Source: Nitrosarchaeum sp.
GTDB lineage: Archaea; Thermoproteota; Nitrososphaeria; Nitrososphaerales; Nitrosopumilaceae
Length of the DNA stretch: 64,000 nt
NCBI RefSeq assembly: GCF_025699065.1
Contig: NZ_JAILWF010000002.1
Span: forward strand, 124,001-188,000
Reading direction: 5' to 3'
Below, in pieces: positions 16,760-25,437 of this stretch. The notes beneath the pieces were generated by a model. The model did no database searches. It was not told the origin of the DNA and saw nothing but the letters and a program-made list of their open reading frames with translations. Both the position numbers and the translations under genes were made by a program. Every line of letters begins with the position of its first letter. Position 1 is the stretch's first letter.

Positions 16760-17746
16760 ATGTCACATCAAATCACAATAAAAAAATCTCTTGTTCTTAC
16801 TTTGTTTATCTTATTTTCTCTAATTTTTGTTGGCGGCGTATTTGCAGCTACAAATGAAATTGCAATTGGTGCTGGAAATGAATTATCTTATCCTTCATGG
16901 CTAATGATTGCTTATCTAGCTGGTCTATCCATGATAATTTTACCTTGTACACTTCCGCTAGTATTCATTATTGTCCCTCTTAGTATGGGTAAAGGTGCAA
17001 AAAAAGGACTTGGTATGGCCATATTATTTGGTATAGGTCTTACGATAACAATTGCATTTTATGGATTTGGAATTGGTGTACTTGGTCAAACGGCTGATTT
17101 GGATCGTATTTCAGTTTTTATGTTTTTGATTGCAGGTATTGCAGCATTTCTTTTTGGTTTGTCACAGCTAAAGTTATTTGAATTAAAACTACCTACGTAC
17201 TCTGGTACTCCCAACTTTATTCAAAAACGAGGAGATTATTCAAAATCATTTTTCATGGGATTGTTATTAGGAAATGCAGGTGTTGGTTGTCCAAATCCTA
17301 TGTTTTATTGGTTATTAATTTACATCGCAGGAACTGGTAATATGGAGATAGGTGCAAGTCTAGGCGCAGTACATGGAGTAGGAAGAGCAATCCCTTTAAT
17401 TCTTTTATCTGTCTTGGCAGTCATTGGCGTAAATGCTACAAAAGGAATTACTGCAAACAAAATAACAATTGAAAAACTTACTGGATGGATGTTGATAGTG
17501 CTTGGAGCATTTTTAATAATTAATGGTATACCTGGTGGTCATGAATGGTATGAATCTACATTTGTACACATTGCATGGAATAATTTTGTTTCAACATTAT
17601 CTCTTCCTCCAGAATTTCATATTAGCCAGCATACTCATCACTATGATATTCAAATGCCACAAGAATTTGCTCCTGTTTTATTTAGTGCACTGCTTATATT
17701 TCCAATCATATGGTATTTTACTCGAAAAAAGGAAATGATAACATGA
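16760..17746 (+). CDS. CcdA/DsbD-like multi-helix membrane protein of a metal operon
   Basis: About eight membrane helices in 328 residues. A first hydrophobic segment (SLVLTLFILFSLIFVGGVFAA) may be a signal anchor. Two short motifs, IILPCTLPLV and GVGCPNPMFYWL, place single Cys-Pro signatures in helices as in the CcdA/DsbD family that moves reducing power across the membrane. ATG 16760 is chosen; TTG 16733 would add nine residues but overlaps the promoter region. Its stop overlaps the next ATG (ATGA), so a YHS protein and a glutaredoxin-like protein are cotranscribed. Thiol or metal transfer is inferred. Confidence 0.75.
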   Translation: MSHQITIKKSLVLTLFILFSLIFVGGVFAATNEIAIGAGNELSYPSWLMIAYLAGLSMIILPCTLPLVFIIVPLSMGKGAKKGLGMAILFGIGLTITIAFYGFGIGVLGQTADLDRISVFMFLIAGIAAFLFGLSQLKLFELKLPTYSGTPNFIQKRGDYSKSFFMGLLLGNAGVGCPNPMFYWLLIYIAGTGNMEIGASLGAVHGVGRAIPLILLSVLAVIGVNATKGITANKITIEKLTGWMLIVLGAFLIINGIPGGHEWYESTFVHIAWNNFVSTLSLPPEFHISQHTHHYDIQMPQEFAPVLFSALLIFPIIWYFTRKKEMIT

Positions 17747-17880
17747 AAGATCCTGTTTGTGGAATGGATGTTGGAGAAAAAGGTGATTTGTTAGAACATG
17801 AAGGAAAACAATATCGATTTTGTTGTGCTAGTTGTAAATGGGCTTTTGAGCAGAATCCTAAACAATTCATAAAATCATGA
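17743..17880 (+). CDS. YHS/TRASH-domain microprotein, probable metal-binding protein
   Basis: A complete 45-residue YHS domain: DPVCGMDVGEKG, then YRFCCASCKWAFEQNPKQF. One Cys at residue 6 and the CCxxC group at 27-31 match the metal-binding pattern seen at the ends of copper P-type ATPases and in CopM-like proteins. Here it is a free-standing gene. It overlaps the gene before and the gene after by ATGA, so translation of all three is coupled. It probably carries the metal sensed by the divergent TRASH regulator. Confidence 0.85.
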   Translation: MKDPVCGMDVGEKGDLLEHEGKQYRFCCASCKWAFEQNPKQFIKS

Positions 17881-18098
17881 CTGTGCTGGTTCTCACCACT
17901 CCTGGATGCTCTAATTGTAATGTGCTTGAAAAAATGTTAGATAAACTAGGCATAAAATATGATCTTATTGATGTAACTGAAAAACCGGAATATTTGGAAA
18001 AATACCCTATATTTATGGCACCTGGTTTAGTGATTAATGGAAAACTCGAGTTTACTGGTATTCCCAAAAAAGAAGATTTGGAAAAAAAATTCTCTTAG
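17877..18098 (+). CDS. Glutaredoxin-like protein
   Basis: A 73-residue thioredoxin-fold protein with redox motif TTPGCSNCNVLEKML near the N-terminus, the cis-Pro region FMAPGLVINGKLEFTG, and a short final helix. This size is typical of archaeal glutaredoxin-like or NrdH-like proteins. It is third in the metal operon, so it may reduce the CcdA-like partner or load the YHS protein. The start overlaps the YHS stop. Confidence 0.85.
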   Translation: MTVLVLTTPGCSNCNVLEKMLDKLGIKYDLIDVTEKPEYLEKYPIFMAPGLVINGKLEFTGIPKKEDLEKKFS

Positions 18099-18140
18099 TC
18101 TCGCTAATGTTTTTTACTCTGTTTGTGATGAGATTTTCAA

Positions 18141-18392
18141 ATGACTGACTATTCTATGAATGAGAAGATGATCCTTGTCCAATATGCTATTAAAAAATAT
18201 GAAAATGAAGAAACTGTCATTGAAAAATTAAAGACTATTTTAAGTGAAAAGGATATTCAAAGAAATATTGATACTTTAATTGGAACTCAGAGAGTAAGAA
18301 GAATAGGACCAGAAATTCTTCAAAACAATGAAAGCCATACTGAAATTCCTGATCTGCCAGATAATCTAAAGCCAATAGTTGACCAACTCTAA
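18141..18392 (+). CDS. Conserved-looking small protein, unknown
   Basis: An 83-residue hydrophilic protein. Residues 5-55 are predicted mostly helical and charged (MNEKMILVQYAIKKYENEETVIEKLKTILSEKD) and the C-terminus is Pro/Asp-rich. No family recognised. It lies between the metal operon and the nickel transporter and could be part of either transcript. The sequence shows no Cys or membrane segment. Confidence 0.5.
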   Translation: MTDYSMNEKMILVQYAIKKYENEETVIEKLKTILSEKDIQRNIDTLIGTQRVRRIGPEILQNNESHTEIPDLPDNLKPIVDQL

Positions 18393-18408
18393 CATTTGGA
18401 AATTCTTT

Positions 18409-18420
18409 TTACCATGGTAA
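18409..18420. promoter_or_regulatory. 12-bp palindrome upstream of the Ni/Co transporter
   Basis: TTACCATGGTAA is a perfect palindrome 23 bp before the transporter's TTG start, where a repressor would block transcription. A metal-responsive operator is inferred from position only. Confidence 0.4.
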
Positions 18421-18442
18421 CAAGTAGCCCTGTGAGGTAAAA

Positions 18443-19192
18443 TTGTTAGAAGAAATATTTGGTCAGATTGGTAACTTTACTCCGGCTATTATTGCTGGAC
18501 TTGGATTAACATTAGGAATACAACATGCATTTGAAGCAGATCACATTACTGCTGTTTCTACTCAACTGACAAATTCTAATACGAATCAATCAAAAAAACA
18601 ACTTTTCAAAATAAGTCTAACAAAATCATCACTACTTGGAGCAATCTGGGGAGCAGGACATACTACTACTTTGATACTAGTTGGTTTGATAGTTTATGGT
18701 TTTACACTTACAATAAACAAAGAAATTTTTTCTGGTTTTGAATTTTTAGTTGGATTGATGTTAATTTTATTAGCAATTACAAGAATATCAAATAAAAATA
18801 TTCTAAAAATTAAACATAGACATCCACATACACATAATGACGGTTCAATTCATTTTGATGAACACAATCATCATGATAATAATCACTCTCATAATCATAA
18901 ATCATATTTAATCGGAATGATTCACGGTCTTGCTGGAAGTGGAACGCTTATTGTTATGACCTCAGGCATGATTCTTAGTCTTCCTTCAGCATTAACATTC
19001 ATTGGAATATTTGGATTGGGCTCTGTTATTGGAATGTCTCTAATCGGAGGATTACTTGGTATTCCATTTGGTTTATCAAATAATACTAGAGCAAAAACAA
19101 TAATGAAGTACTTGACATGTTCTCTTAGCTTTGTTTTAGGCTTGTCTATTGTTTATCAAATAGGCATTATAGAAAATTTATTTCGATTTTAA
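18443..19192 (+). CDS. Nickel/cobalt transporter, NiCoT-like
   Basis: A 249-residue membrane permease with about six helices. The metal signature HAFEADH in helix 1 matches HX4DH, and GAGHTTTL in the next helix matches the second conserved block. A cytoplasmic or extracytoplasmic loop at residues 128-155 is very His-rich (HRHPHTHNDGS, HNHHDNNHSHNH). The start is TTG with a GAGGT site 5 bp upstream. It probably imports nickel, used in urease, but no urease genes lie in this window. Confidence 0.85.
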   Translation: MLEEIFGQIGNFTPAIIAGLGLTLGIQHAFEADHITAVSTQLTNSNTNQSKKQLFKISLTKSSLLGAIWGAGHTTTLILVGLIVYGFTLTINKEIFSGFEFLVGLMLILLAITRISNKNILKIKHRHPHTHNDGSIHFDEHNHHDNNHSHNHKSYLIGMIHGLAGSGTLIVMTSGMILSLPSALTFIGIFGLGSVIGMSLIGGLLGIPFGLSNNTRAKTIMKYLTCSLSFVLGLSIVYQIGIIENLFRF

Positions 19193-20070
19193 AAGCCACG
19201 CAGTCCTTCTGGGCGCATAATTTCTGGATGCTGCTTCATCCAATTTATTTTATCTAACATAGCCTGTTTGTCTTGTGGAAATGTGCCCTTAATTGTATAT
19301 GCGTTTGAACCATGGTTTGCTCTAAAAATTATTTCTTCCTTAGTTTCTATCTGACTGATTAAATCATATAACTCTTCAAGGGACTCATCATCAGTAATTC
19401 GAATAAATGGCTCTCCAAATTTTTCCAAAAATTCTTGTTTAATTCCATTTTCTAAATAGAGAGTTAATGCTCCTACATAATTAGGAGAACAAGCACTGAT
19501 TACTTCTGCTGTTCCTTTAATGTGTTCTTTTGAATACGTTTTTCCACCCAATCCTAAAATTATCATACATGACATTATGTAACCAGCATCTTTTGCTTTG
19601 TTAACCGATTTGATAATTGTTTTTGCAATAGCTCCTTTTGTTACTTTTTTTAAAACAATGTCAGAACCACTTTCAATTCCCAAATACAACATATCTAATC
19701 CAGCTTCATGCATTTTCTTTAACTCCTCCGGAGTTTTCTTTAAGATGTTCATTGGCATTGCATAGCATGAAATTCTTTCTAGATTAGAAAATTTTTCATA
19801 AAGATATTTTACAATTTTAACAATGTATTCTGAATCAAGATTTAGAGCATCTCCGTCTGCCAAAAATATTTTTCTAGTATCTGGTAGTTGTTTTGCCATC
19901 AGATCAATTTCCATTTTCACTTCATCCCATGGTTTTTCTGAATATTGTTTTGATCTGTACATATCACAAAAAGAGCATTCATTAAAGGAGCATCCTAGAG
20001 TTACTTGAAAAATTAATGATCTTGCCTCAGAGGGAGGTCTGTACAAAGGTGCATCATAGTTTAACATCAT
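19189..20070 (-). CDS. Radical SAM protein
   Basis: A 293-residue radical SAM enzyme. The cluster motif is VTLGCSFNECSFCDMYRSKQ, with CX4CX2C spacing found in one branch of the family instead of the common CX3CX2C. Downstream are the SAM-binding GG-like motif FLADGDALNL, the glutamate region LYLGIESGSDIVLKKVTKG and ILGLGGKTY. It resembles HemN/ELP3-like proteins of unassigned substrate. Its stop overlaps the transporter gene end on the other strand. Confidence 0.85.
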   Translation of the reverse strand: MMLNYDAPLYRPPSEARSLIFQVTLGCSFNECSFCDMYRSKQYSEKPWDEVKMEIDLMAKQLPDTRKIFLADGDALNLDSEYIVKIVKYLYEKFSNLERISCYAMPMNILKKTPEELKKMHEAGLDMLYLGIESGSDIVLKKVTKGAIAKTIIKSVNKAKDAGYIMSCMIILGLGGKTYSKEHIKGTAEVISACSPNYVGALTLYLENGIKQEFLEKFGEPFIRITDDESLEELYDLISQIETKEEIIFRANHGSNAYTIKGTFPQDKQAMLDKINWMKQHPEIMRPEGLRGF

Positions 20071-20179
20071 TTTACTTCACAAGAATTGCTTGATTATGTT
20101 TTTTATACTTTCTAATATCTATCAGATAAATAAAACCCATAATGCCTTTTAATTGATGAATGCAAGAATTTCATAGATT

Positions 20180-20482
20180 ATGGCAAACGATCCAGAATCA
20201 AAGAGACTAATGTGGTTTATTTTTACAGGCTCAAGGGGTGGACTAACTCGTCTACGCATCATATCTCTGCTTAAAAAAACCCCACTTAACACAAATCAAT
20301 TATCCAAGGAATTGGGCTTTGATTATAAGGCTATTCAACATCATATCAAAATTCTTGAAAAAAATAACATGATTACAAAAGTTGGAGAAAAATACAATGT
20401 TATGTATTTTATATCTACATTTTTAGAAACCAATATGGAGACATTTGAAGAAATTGAAGGAAAACTGGATAAAAGTAAATAA
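20180..20482 (+). CDS. Winged-helix (ArsR-like) transcription regulator
   Basis: A 100-residue single-domain DNA-binding protein: GGLTRLRIISLLKKTPLNTNQLSKELGFDYKAIQHHIKILEKNNMITKVGEKYNVMYFIS. The recognition helix and wing are visible; no Cys-rich metal box is seen. It is followed 25 bp later by a small three-helix membrane protein, a pairing seen often in archaea and suggestive of a membrane signal acting on the regulator. Confidence 0.85.
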   Translation: MANDPESKRLMWFIFTGSRGGLTRLRIISLLKKTPLNTNQLSKELGFDYKAIQHHIKILEKNNMITKVGEKYNVMYFISTFLETNMETFEEIEGKLDKSK

Positions 20483-20507
20483 AAGATTAGGAGATATTTC
20501 TCTCTAA

Positions 20508-20792
20508 ATGGAATCCAATTCTCTACTACTATCTATCGTTTCCATTGCTAATATGGTGGTACTTGTGGTCTTAATTTGCATTTTTGGAAAAATATACTCA
20601 AAGACAAGAGCCCAGCTTCCTTTAGGTATGATTGTAGTTGCAGGTATGCTGTTCCTTCATAATGTTATTGGGGCATTTGCATACTTCTCAATGGATGAGC
20701 TTTTTTCATATGAAATATTCCCATACATGTTAGGAGTTGGTATTGCTGAACTAGCAGGATTGTTGATTTTCTTGAAAATCACTTTAGACTAG
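20508..20792 (+). CDS. Small three-helix membrane protein paired with the wHTH gene
   Basis: A 94-residue protein with helices at about 4-26 (LLLSIVSIANMVVLVVLICIF), 38-58 (LGMIVVAGMLFLHNVIGAFAY) and 70-92 (FPYMLGVGIAELAGLLIFLKI). It follows the winged-helix regulator gene closely and is probably cotranscribed. The family resembles small archaeal membrane proteins next to HTH genes; no biochemical role is known to me. Confidence 0.6.
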   Translation: MESNSLLLSIVSIANMVVLVVLICIFGKIYSKTRAQLPLGMIVVAGMLFLHNVIGAFAYFSMDELFSYEIFPYMLGVGIAELAGLLIFLKITLD

Positions 20793-20821
20793 TTTAATTG
20801 TAGAGTGAAACTAATAATTTT

Positions 20822-21274
20822 ATGCTAAAAAAATATAACAAATATTTTTCACTTAACAAAAACATTCTTATCGCTTTTGCGGCGTCAATTATAATCTCTG
20901 CAATTGTTGCTCAAATATTATCTGAACAAGCAGCTTATCTTAATACTAGTTATACACTGTTAGTTGATTACGTGGTTTATTTTTCTACGTTTGGTAGTTT
21001 GTATTATTTAGATAACAGAAAAAAATATTTGCTTGAATCTGGTAAAACTGATAAAGCAAGATTAAAACACGATCTAATTAAAATTATTACATCACTTGGA
21101 ATAGGTGAGGTAATCTACACAATAGTAAGGTGGTTCTTACAATATTATTTCTTAACAATAAATTATGATGCATATCTTGCTTCTATAGTATCGCAAGTTA
21201 TATCTACAATAATTTACATGATAGTAATTAATCTGAGTGTAAAAATGACGAGGTTGTACAAAGATGGGAATTAG
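20822..21274 (+). CDS. Four-helix membrane protein, unknown
   Basis: A 150-residue protein with hydrophobic segments at about 15-35, 44-62, 88-108 and 120-143, with basic inside loops (YLDNRKKYLLESGKTDKARLKHD). No family recognised. Its 3' end overlaps the RNase HI start by 11 bp, so the two are translationally linked. Confidence 0.6.
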   Translation: MLKKYNKYFSLNKNILIAFAASIIISAIVAQILSEQAAYLNTSYTLLVDYVVYFSTFGSLYYLDNRKKYLLESGKTDKARLKHDLIKIITSLGIGEVIYTIVRWFLQYYFLTINYDAYLASIVSQVISTIIYMIVINLSVKMTRLYKDGN

Positions 21275-21620
21275 TGTTTATGTTGATGGATCAGGCGGTC
21301 CTGATGGGGGATTTGGTTATTTTGTAAAAGAGACAGGTGATTCTTTTTATGAAAAAAAACCTGAAATAACTAATAATCAGGCTGAATACATGGCAATAAT
21401 TGCAGCACTGAAAAATTTTGTAAATTCTACTGAAGAAATTACTATTTTTAGCGATTCAAAAAATACAATTTCTCAACTAAATCATGAATTTGCAATAAAT
21501 AATGAAAAATTACGAGAACTTGCACGTGAGGCATGGACTCTAATAGGAAAATTTTCTAAAATTACTCTTTTATGGGTTCCAAGAAAAGAAAATTTAGCAG
21601 GAAAGATGTTAGGAAGCTAA
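21264..21620 (+). CDS. Ribonuclease HI-type protein, C-terminus possibly lost by frameshift
   Basis: RNase H-fold protein of 118 residues. Three of four catalytic acids are clear: Asp8 in YVDGSGG, Glu41 in NNQAEYMA and Asp64 in IFSDSKNT. The last conserved Asp, expected after WVPRKEN, is absent, since the frame reads ENLAGKMLGS and stops. A shift of one base at the AAA run (21602-21604) would continue as DVRKLKKEIRSFYE and stop at 21649, adding an Asp near the right place. Either a frameshift or a natural short form is possible. The role would be removing RNA from RNA:DNA hybrids. Confidence 0.8.
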   Translation: MGISVYVDGSGGPDGGFGYFVKETGDSFYEKKPEITNNQAEYMAIIAALKNFVNSTEEITIFSDSKNTISQLNHEFAINNEKLRELAREAWTLIGKFSKITLLWVPRKENLAGKMLGS

Positions 21621-21682
21621 AAAAAGAGATCAGAAGTTTCTATGAATAACTTTATTACACAAAATCTTTAGTCCAAATTAAC

Positions 21683-23779
21683 GTGACCGAATCTGTTTTT
21701 CTCTCACCAAAATCAATAGCAATCATTGGTGCATCTGATAAACGAGGTAGTGTTGGAGCTACAATCACTTCAAATATTATGAATGGATTCAAAGGCATTG
21801 TTTATCCTGTTAGTCCTTCAAGACCAACCGTGTTTTATAAAACAGCCTACAAGAGTGTAATGGATATTCCTAAACCCGTTGATCTTGCAGTAATTGTCAT
21901 CAACAATCTTTTGGTTGCAGATGTGTTGGAGGAATGTGGTAAGAAAAAAGTTAAAGGTGTCATCATCATCACTGCTGGTTTTAAAGAAGTTGATGAAGAA
22001 GGTGCAAAAAGAGAACAAAAGCTAAAAGATATTGCTAAAAAATACAAAATACAAATCATTGGACCAAACTGTCTTGGTGTCATGAATCTTGATCCAAAGA
22101 CAATGATGAATTCTACTTTCCTTAAGGTAACACCAAAGTCAGGTAAAATTGCACTAGTATCGCAAAGCGGTGCAATATGTGCTGCACTTGTCGAAGATGC
22201 TAGTGCACAGGGAATTGGTTTTTCTGCAGTAGTTAGTATGGGAAACAAAGCTGCAATGAGCGAAGTTGACATTCTTAAGATGTTAGCTAACCACAATCAA
22301 ACCAAAGTTATTGTAATGTATTTAGAAGATATGGGAGATGGTCAGGAATTTCTCAAAGTTTGTAAAAACATTACTAAAAAACTCAAAAAACCTGTTCTTG
22401 TTTTAAAATCTGGACGCAGTCCTGAAGGTGCAAAGGCTGCAATGTCTCATACTGGAGCTTTGATGGGCTCCGATGAAATCTATGACGCATTACTAAAACA
22501 ATCAGGTGCTATTCGTGTTGATACAATGGAAGAACTGTTTGATTATGCAACAGCTTTTTCAAAACAACCACTTCCTTCTAAAGGAGAACTTGTAATTGTA
22601 TCAAATGCAGGAGGACCTGCAATTATCTCAACTGATGCATGTTCTCGATTGGGAATTAAAATGGCCAATATTGAAAGTATTCGTCCAAAGATTAATGCAG
22701 TAATTCCTCCCTGGGGAAGCTCACGTAATCCTGTAGATATTGTAGGTGATGCTGATTTTAATAGATTTAGTAATGTGTTGGACCGTGTTTTAGCACATCC
22801 TAATGTTGGCTCTGTAATTTCAATGTGTACTCCATCTGGAACTTTGAACTATGATAAATTAGCGCAAGTAATTGTTTCAATGTCAAAAAAACACAAAAAG
22901 ACAATGCTTGCAAGTTTGATGGGGCTAGATGAAGGAATTACTAATAGAGAAATTCTAGCTGCAGGTGATGTTCCATATTATACATATGCAGAAGGAGCAA
23001 TTAGAACACTAGCTGCAATGCTAAAATTCGCAAATTGGATTAAAACACCTGAAGGAAAAATTCCTAAATTCAAAGTTGACAAATTAAAAGCAAAGAAAAT
23101 TTTTGATAAAGTAAAAAAAGAGAAACGACCTAATCTATTAGAAGAAGAAGGACAAGAAGTTCTCAAAGCATATGGATTACCTTTACCAAAAAGTGCACTT
23201 GCAAAAACAGAAGCAGATGCAATAAAGATTGCAAAGCAAATAGGTTATCCTGTAGTGATGAAAATTGCATCACCACAAATTATTCACAAATCAGATGCTG
23301 GTGGTGTTAAAGTAAATCTCACAAATGATTTAGAAATTAAAGAAGCGTTTAAGACAATTATTGCAAATGCCAAAAAATATAATAAAAAAGCAGAGATAAA
23401 GGGAGTTCTTATCGTAGAGATGGTAAAAGGAGGTAAGGAATTGATTATTGGTTCTAAATTAGAACCTGGATTTGGTCCTGTTATCATGCTTGGAATGGGT
23501 GGTATCTATGTCGAAGTACTAAAAGATGTTACATTCAAACTTGCACCAGTTACAGATAAGGAATCAGACGACATGATAGCATCTATTAAAACTCAAAAAC
23601 TATTACAGGGTGTACGAGGAGAAAAACCATCTGACATTGCAAAACTATCTGAATGCATTCAAAGGTTATCTCAATTAGTTACTGATTTTAAGGAAATAAA
23701 GGAGCTTGACATGAATCCAGTTCTTGTAATGGAAAAAGGCAAAGGCTGTAAAATTCTTGATGTTAGAATTGGTCTTTAA
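21683..23779 (+). CDS. 4-hydroxybutyrate-CoA ligase (ADP-forming)
   Basis: A 698-residue ADP-forming acyl-CoA synthetase. The N-terminal half has a CoA-binding Rossmann domain (SIAIIGASDKRGSVGATI) and CoA-ligase domains with the phosphorylated His in MSHTGALMGSDEIYDALL. The C-terminal ~230 residues are an ATP-grasp domain (GYPVVMKIASPQIIHKSDAGGV). The start is GTG. In the thaumarchaeal carbon-fixation cycle an enzyme of this type, encoded beside 4-hydroxybutyryl-CoA dehydratase, activates 4-hydroxybutyrate at the cost of one ATP to ADP. Substrate assignment rests on that neighbour; 3-hydroxypropionate is the main alternative. Confidence 0.85.
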   Translation: MTESVFLSPKSIAIIGASDKRGSVGATITSNIMNGFKGIVYPVSPSRPTVFYKTAYKSVMDIPKPVDLAVIVINNLLVADVLEECGKKKVKGVIIITAGFKEVDEEGAKREQKLKDIAKKYKIQIIGPNCLGVMNLDPKTMMNSTFLKVTPKSGKIALVSQSGAICAALVEDASAQGIGFSAVVSMGNKAAMSEVDILKMLANHNQTKVIVMYLEDMGDGQEFLKVCKNITKKLKKPVLVLKSGRSPEGAKAAMSHTGALMGSDEIYDALLKQSGAIRVDTMEELFDYATAFSKQPLPSKGELVIVSNAGGPAIISTDACSRLGIKMANIESIRPKINAVIPPWGSSRNPVDIVGDADFNRFSNVLDRVLAHPNVGSVISMCTPSGTLNYDKLAQVIVSMSKKHKKTMLASLMGLDEGITNREILAAGDVPYYTYAEGAIRTLAAMLKFANWIKTPEGKIPKFKVDKLKAKKIFDKVKKEKRPNLLEEEGQEVLKAYGLPLPKSALAKTEADAIKIAKQIGYPVVMKIASPQIIHKSDAGGVKVNLTNDLEIKEAFKTIIANAKKYNKKAEIKGVLIVEMVKGGKELIIGSKLEPGFGPVIMLGMGGIYVEVLKDVTFKLAPVTDKESDDMIASIKTQKLLQGVRGEKPSDIAKLSECIQRLSQLVTDFKEIKELDMNPVLVMEKGKGCKILDVRIGL

Positions 23780-23852
23780 TCGTAATTTACTCGTAAAATT
23801 TGATTTGTCTAGTTTTAGAATATTTATACAACATAGGAGTAAATAAAATCAC

Positions 23853-25379
23853 ATGGCTAATGTCCTAAAGACAATTAGAACTGGTAATGATTACATTGAA
23901 AGTCTTAGAGGTCGTGATCTCAAAGTTTACCTGTTTGGAGAATTAGTTAAAGAACCAGTAGATCATCCAATGATCAGACCATCAATTAACGCCGTTGCAG
24001 AGACATATGATTTGGCTGTACGTGAAGAAGCACTTGCTTCTGCACATTCATCTCTTACTGGATTAACTGTTAATCGATTTTTACATATTGCAGAGAGTGC
24101 ACAAGATTTAGTTTTACAAAACAAAATGCAAAGAAAACTAGGACAAAACACTGGAACATGTTTTCAGAGGTGTGTTGGAATGGATGCATTGAATTCTTTA
24201 CATTCAACTACATTTGAAATTGATGAGAAACACAAGACAAACTATCATAAACGATTTTTAGAATTTGTTAAGATGGTTCAAAAAGAAAATCTTGTAATTG
24301 GTGGTGCCATGACTGATCCAAAAGGAGATCGAAGTAAGGGACCGGCAGAACAGGATGATCCTGACTTGTTTACTAGAATAGTTGACCGAGATGAAAAAGG
24401 AATCTATGTCTCCGGTGCTAAAGCACATCAAACAGGCTGTATCAATTCTCATTGGATAATTCTCATGCCTACAGTAAGATTAACTGAAAATGACAAAGAT
24501 TGGGCAGTTGTTGGTGCAATCCCAGCTGATGCAAAGGGTGTGACTTACATCTATGGAAGACAATCATGTGACACAAGAAGTATGGAAGAAGGTGATATTG
24601 ATGATGGTAACGCAAAGTTTGGTGGACAAGAAGCATTGATGATTTTAGACAGAGTATTCATTCCATGGGATAAAGTATTCATGCATGGTGAGTATGAATT
24701 TGCATCAATGTTAATTGAACGTTTTACTTGTTATCATAGACGTAGTTATGTTTGCAAGACAGGATTAGGTGATGTTCTAATTGGTGCAGCAGCTGCAATA
24801 GCTGATTACAATGGAGTTCCAAACGTATCTCATATCAAAGACAAGATTATTGAGATGACTCATCTTAATGAAACAATTTTTGCTGCTGGAATTGCATCAT
24901 CACATCAAGGTCACAAAATGAAATCAGGTGTATATCTAAACGAAGATGTATTGGCACAGGTTTGTAAACACAATGTAACCCGTTTTCCATATGAAATTAG
25001 TAGACTTGCACAAGATATTGCTGGTGGTCTAGTTGTAACCTTGCCGTCAGAGAAAGACTTCAGACATCCTGTTGCAGGTCCATTACTCAAAAAATATCTT
25101 AAAGGTCGAAAAGGAGCAGATGTTGAAAATAGAATGAGAATTCTTAGACTAATTGAAAACATGACATTGGGACGAAATGCTGTTGGTTATCTTACAGAAT
25201 CAATGCATGGAGCAGGTTCTCCACAAGCTCAGAGAATACAAATTCAGAGACAGATGCAAATTGGATATAAAAAGAATCTTGCAAAAAACCTTGCAGGAAT
25301 AACAAACGATATTGAAGAACCAAACGAGCCATCTGATTATTTTAATCGTATTTTCAAGACTAAAGATTCAATTCTCTAG
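23853..25379 (+). CDS. abfD: 4-hydroxybutyryl-CoA dehydratase
   Basis: It converts 4-hydroxybutyryl-CoA to crotonyl-CoA through a flavin- and [4Fe-4S]-dependent radical step, a key reaction of the 3-hydroxypropionate/4-hydroxybutyrate cycle. The 508-residue protein has the acyl-CoA dehydrogenase-like layout, with cluster ligands visible as Cys103/Cys107 (TGTCFQRCVG) and the His and Cys of CYHRRSYVCKTG. GGAMTDPKGDRSKGP is another family block. It begins 73 bp after the CoA ligase, with its own A/T-rich promoter region (TATTTATACAAC at about 23820). Confidence 0.95.
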   Translation: MANVLKTIRTGNDYIESLRGRDLKVYLFGELVKEPVDHPMIRPSINAVAETYDLAVREEALASAHSSLTGLTVNRFLHIAESAQDLVLQNKMQRKLGQNTGTCFQRCVGMDALNSLHSTTFEIDEKHKTNYHKRFLEFVKMVQKENLVIGGAMTDPKGDRSKGPAEQDDPDLFTRIVDRDEKGIYVSGAKAHQTGCINSHWIILMPTVRLTENDKDWAVVGAIPADAKGVTYIYGRQSCDTRSMEEGDIDDGNAKFGGQEALMILDRVFIPWDKVFMHGEYEFASMLIERFTCYHRRSYVCKTGLGDVLIGAAAAIADYNGVPNVSHIKDKIIEMTHLNETIFAAGIASSHQGHKMKSGVYLNEDVLAQVCKHNVTRFPYEISRLAQDIAGGLVVTLPSEKDFRHPVAGPLLKKYLKGRKGADVENRMRILRLIENMTLGRNAVGYLTESMHGAGSPQAQRIQIQRQMQIGYKKNLAKNLAGITNDIEEPNEPSDYFNRIFKTKDSIL

Positions 25380-25437
25380 TTTTAGATATTTTTACTTGGA
25401 TATTTTATTCAAAAATAATTCTAATGATTATGGAAAA

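Noticed and set aside
21847..22296. 149-codon minus-strand frame inside the CoA ligase gene
   Set aside because: Shadow of a real conserved gene on the other strand; no motif or initiation signal.
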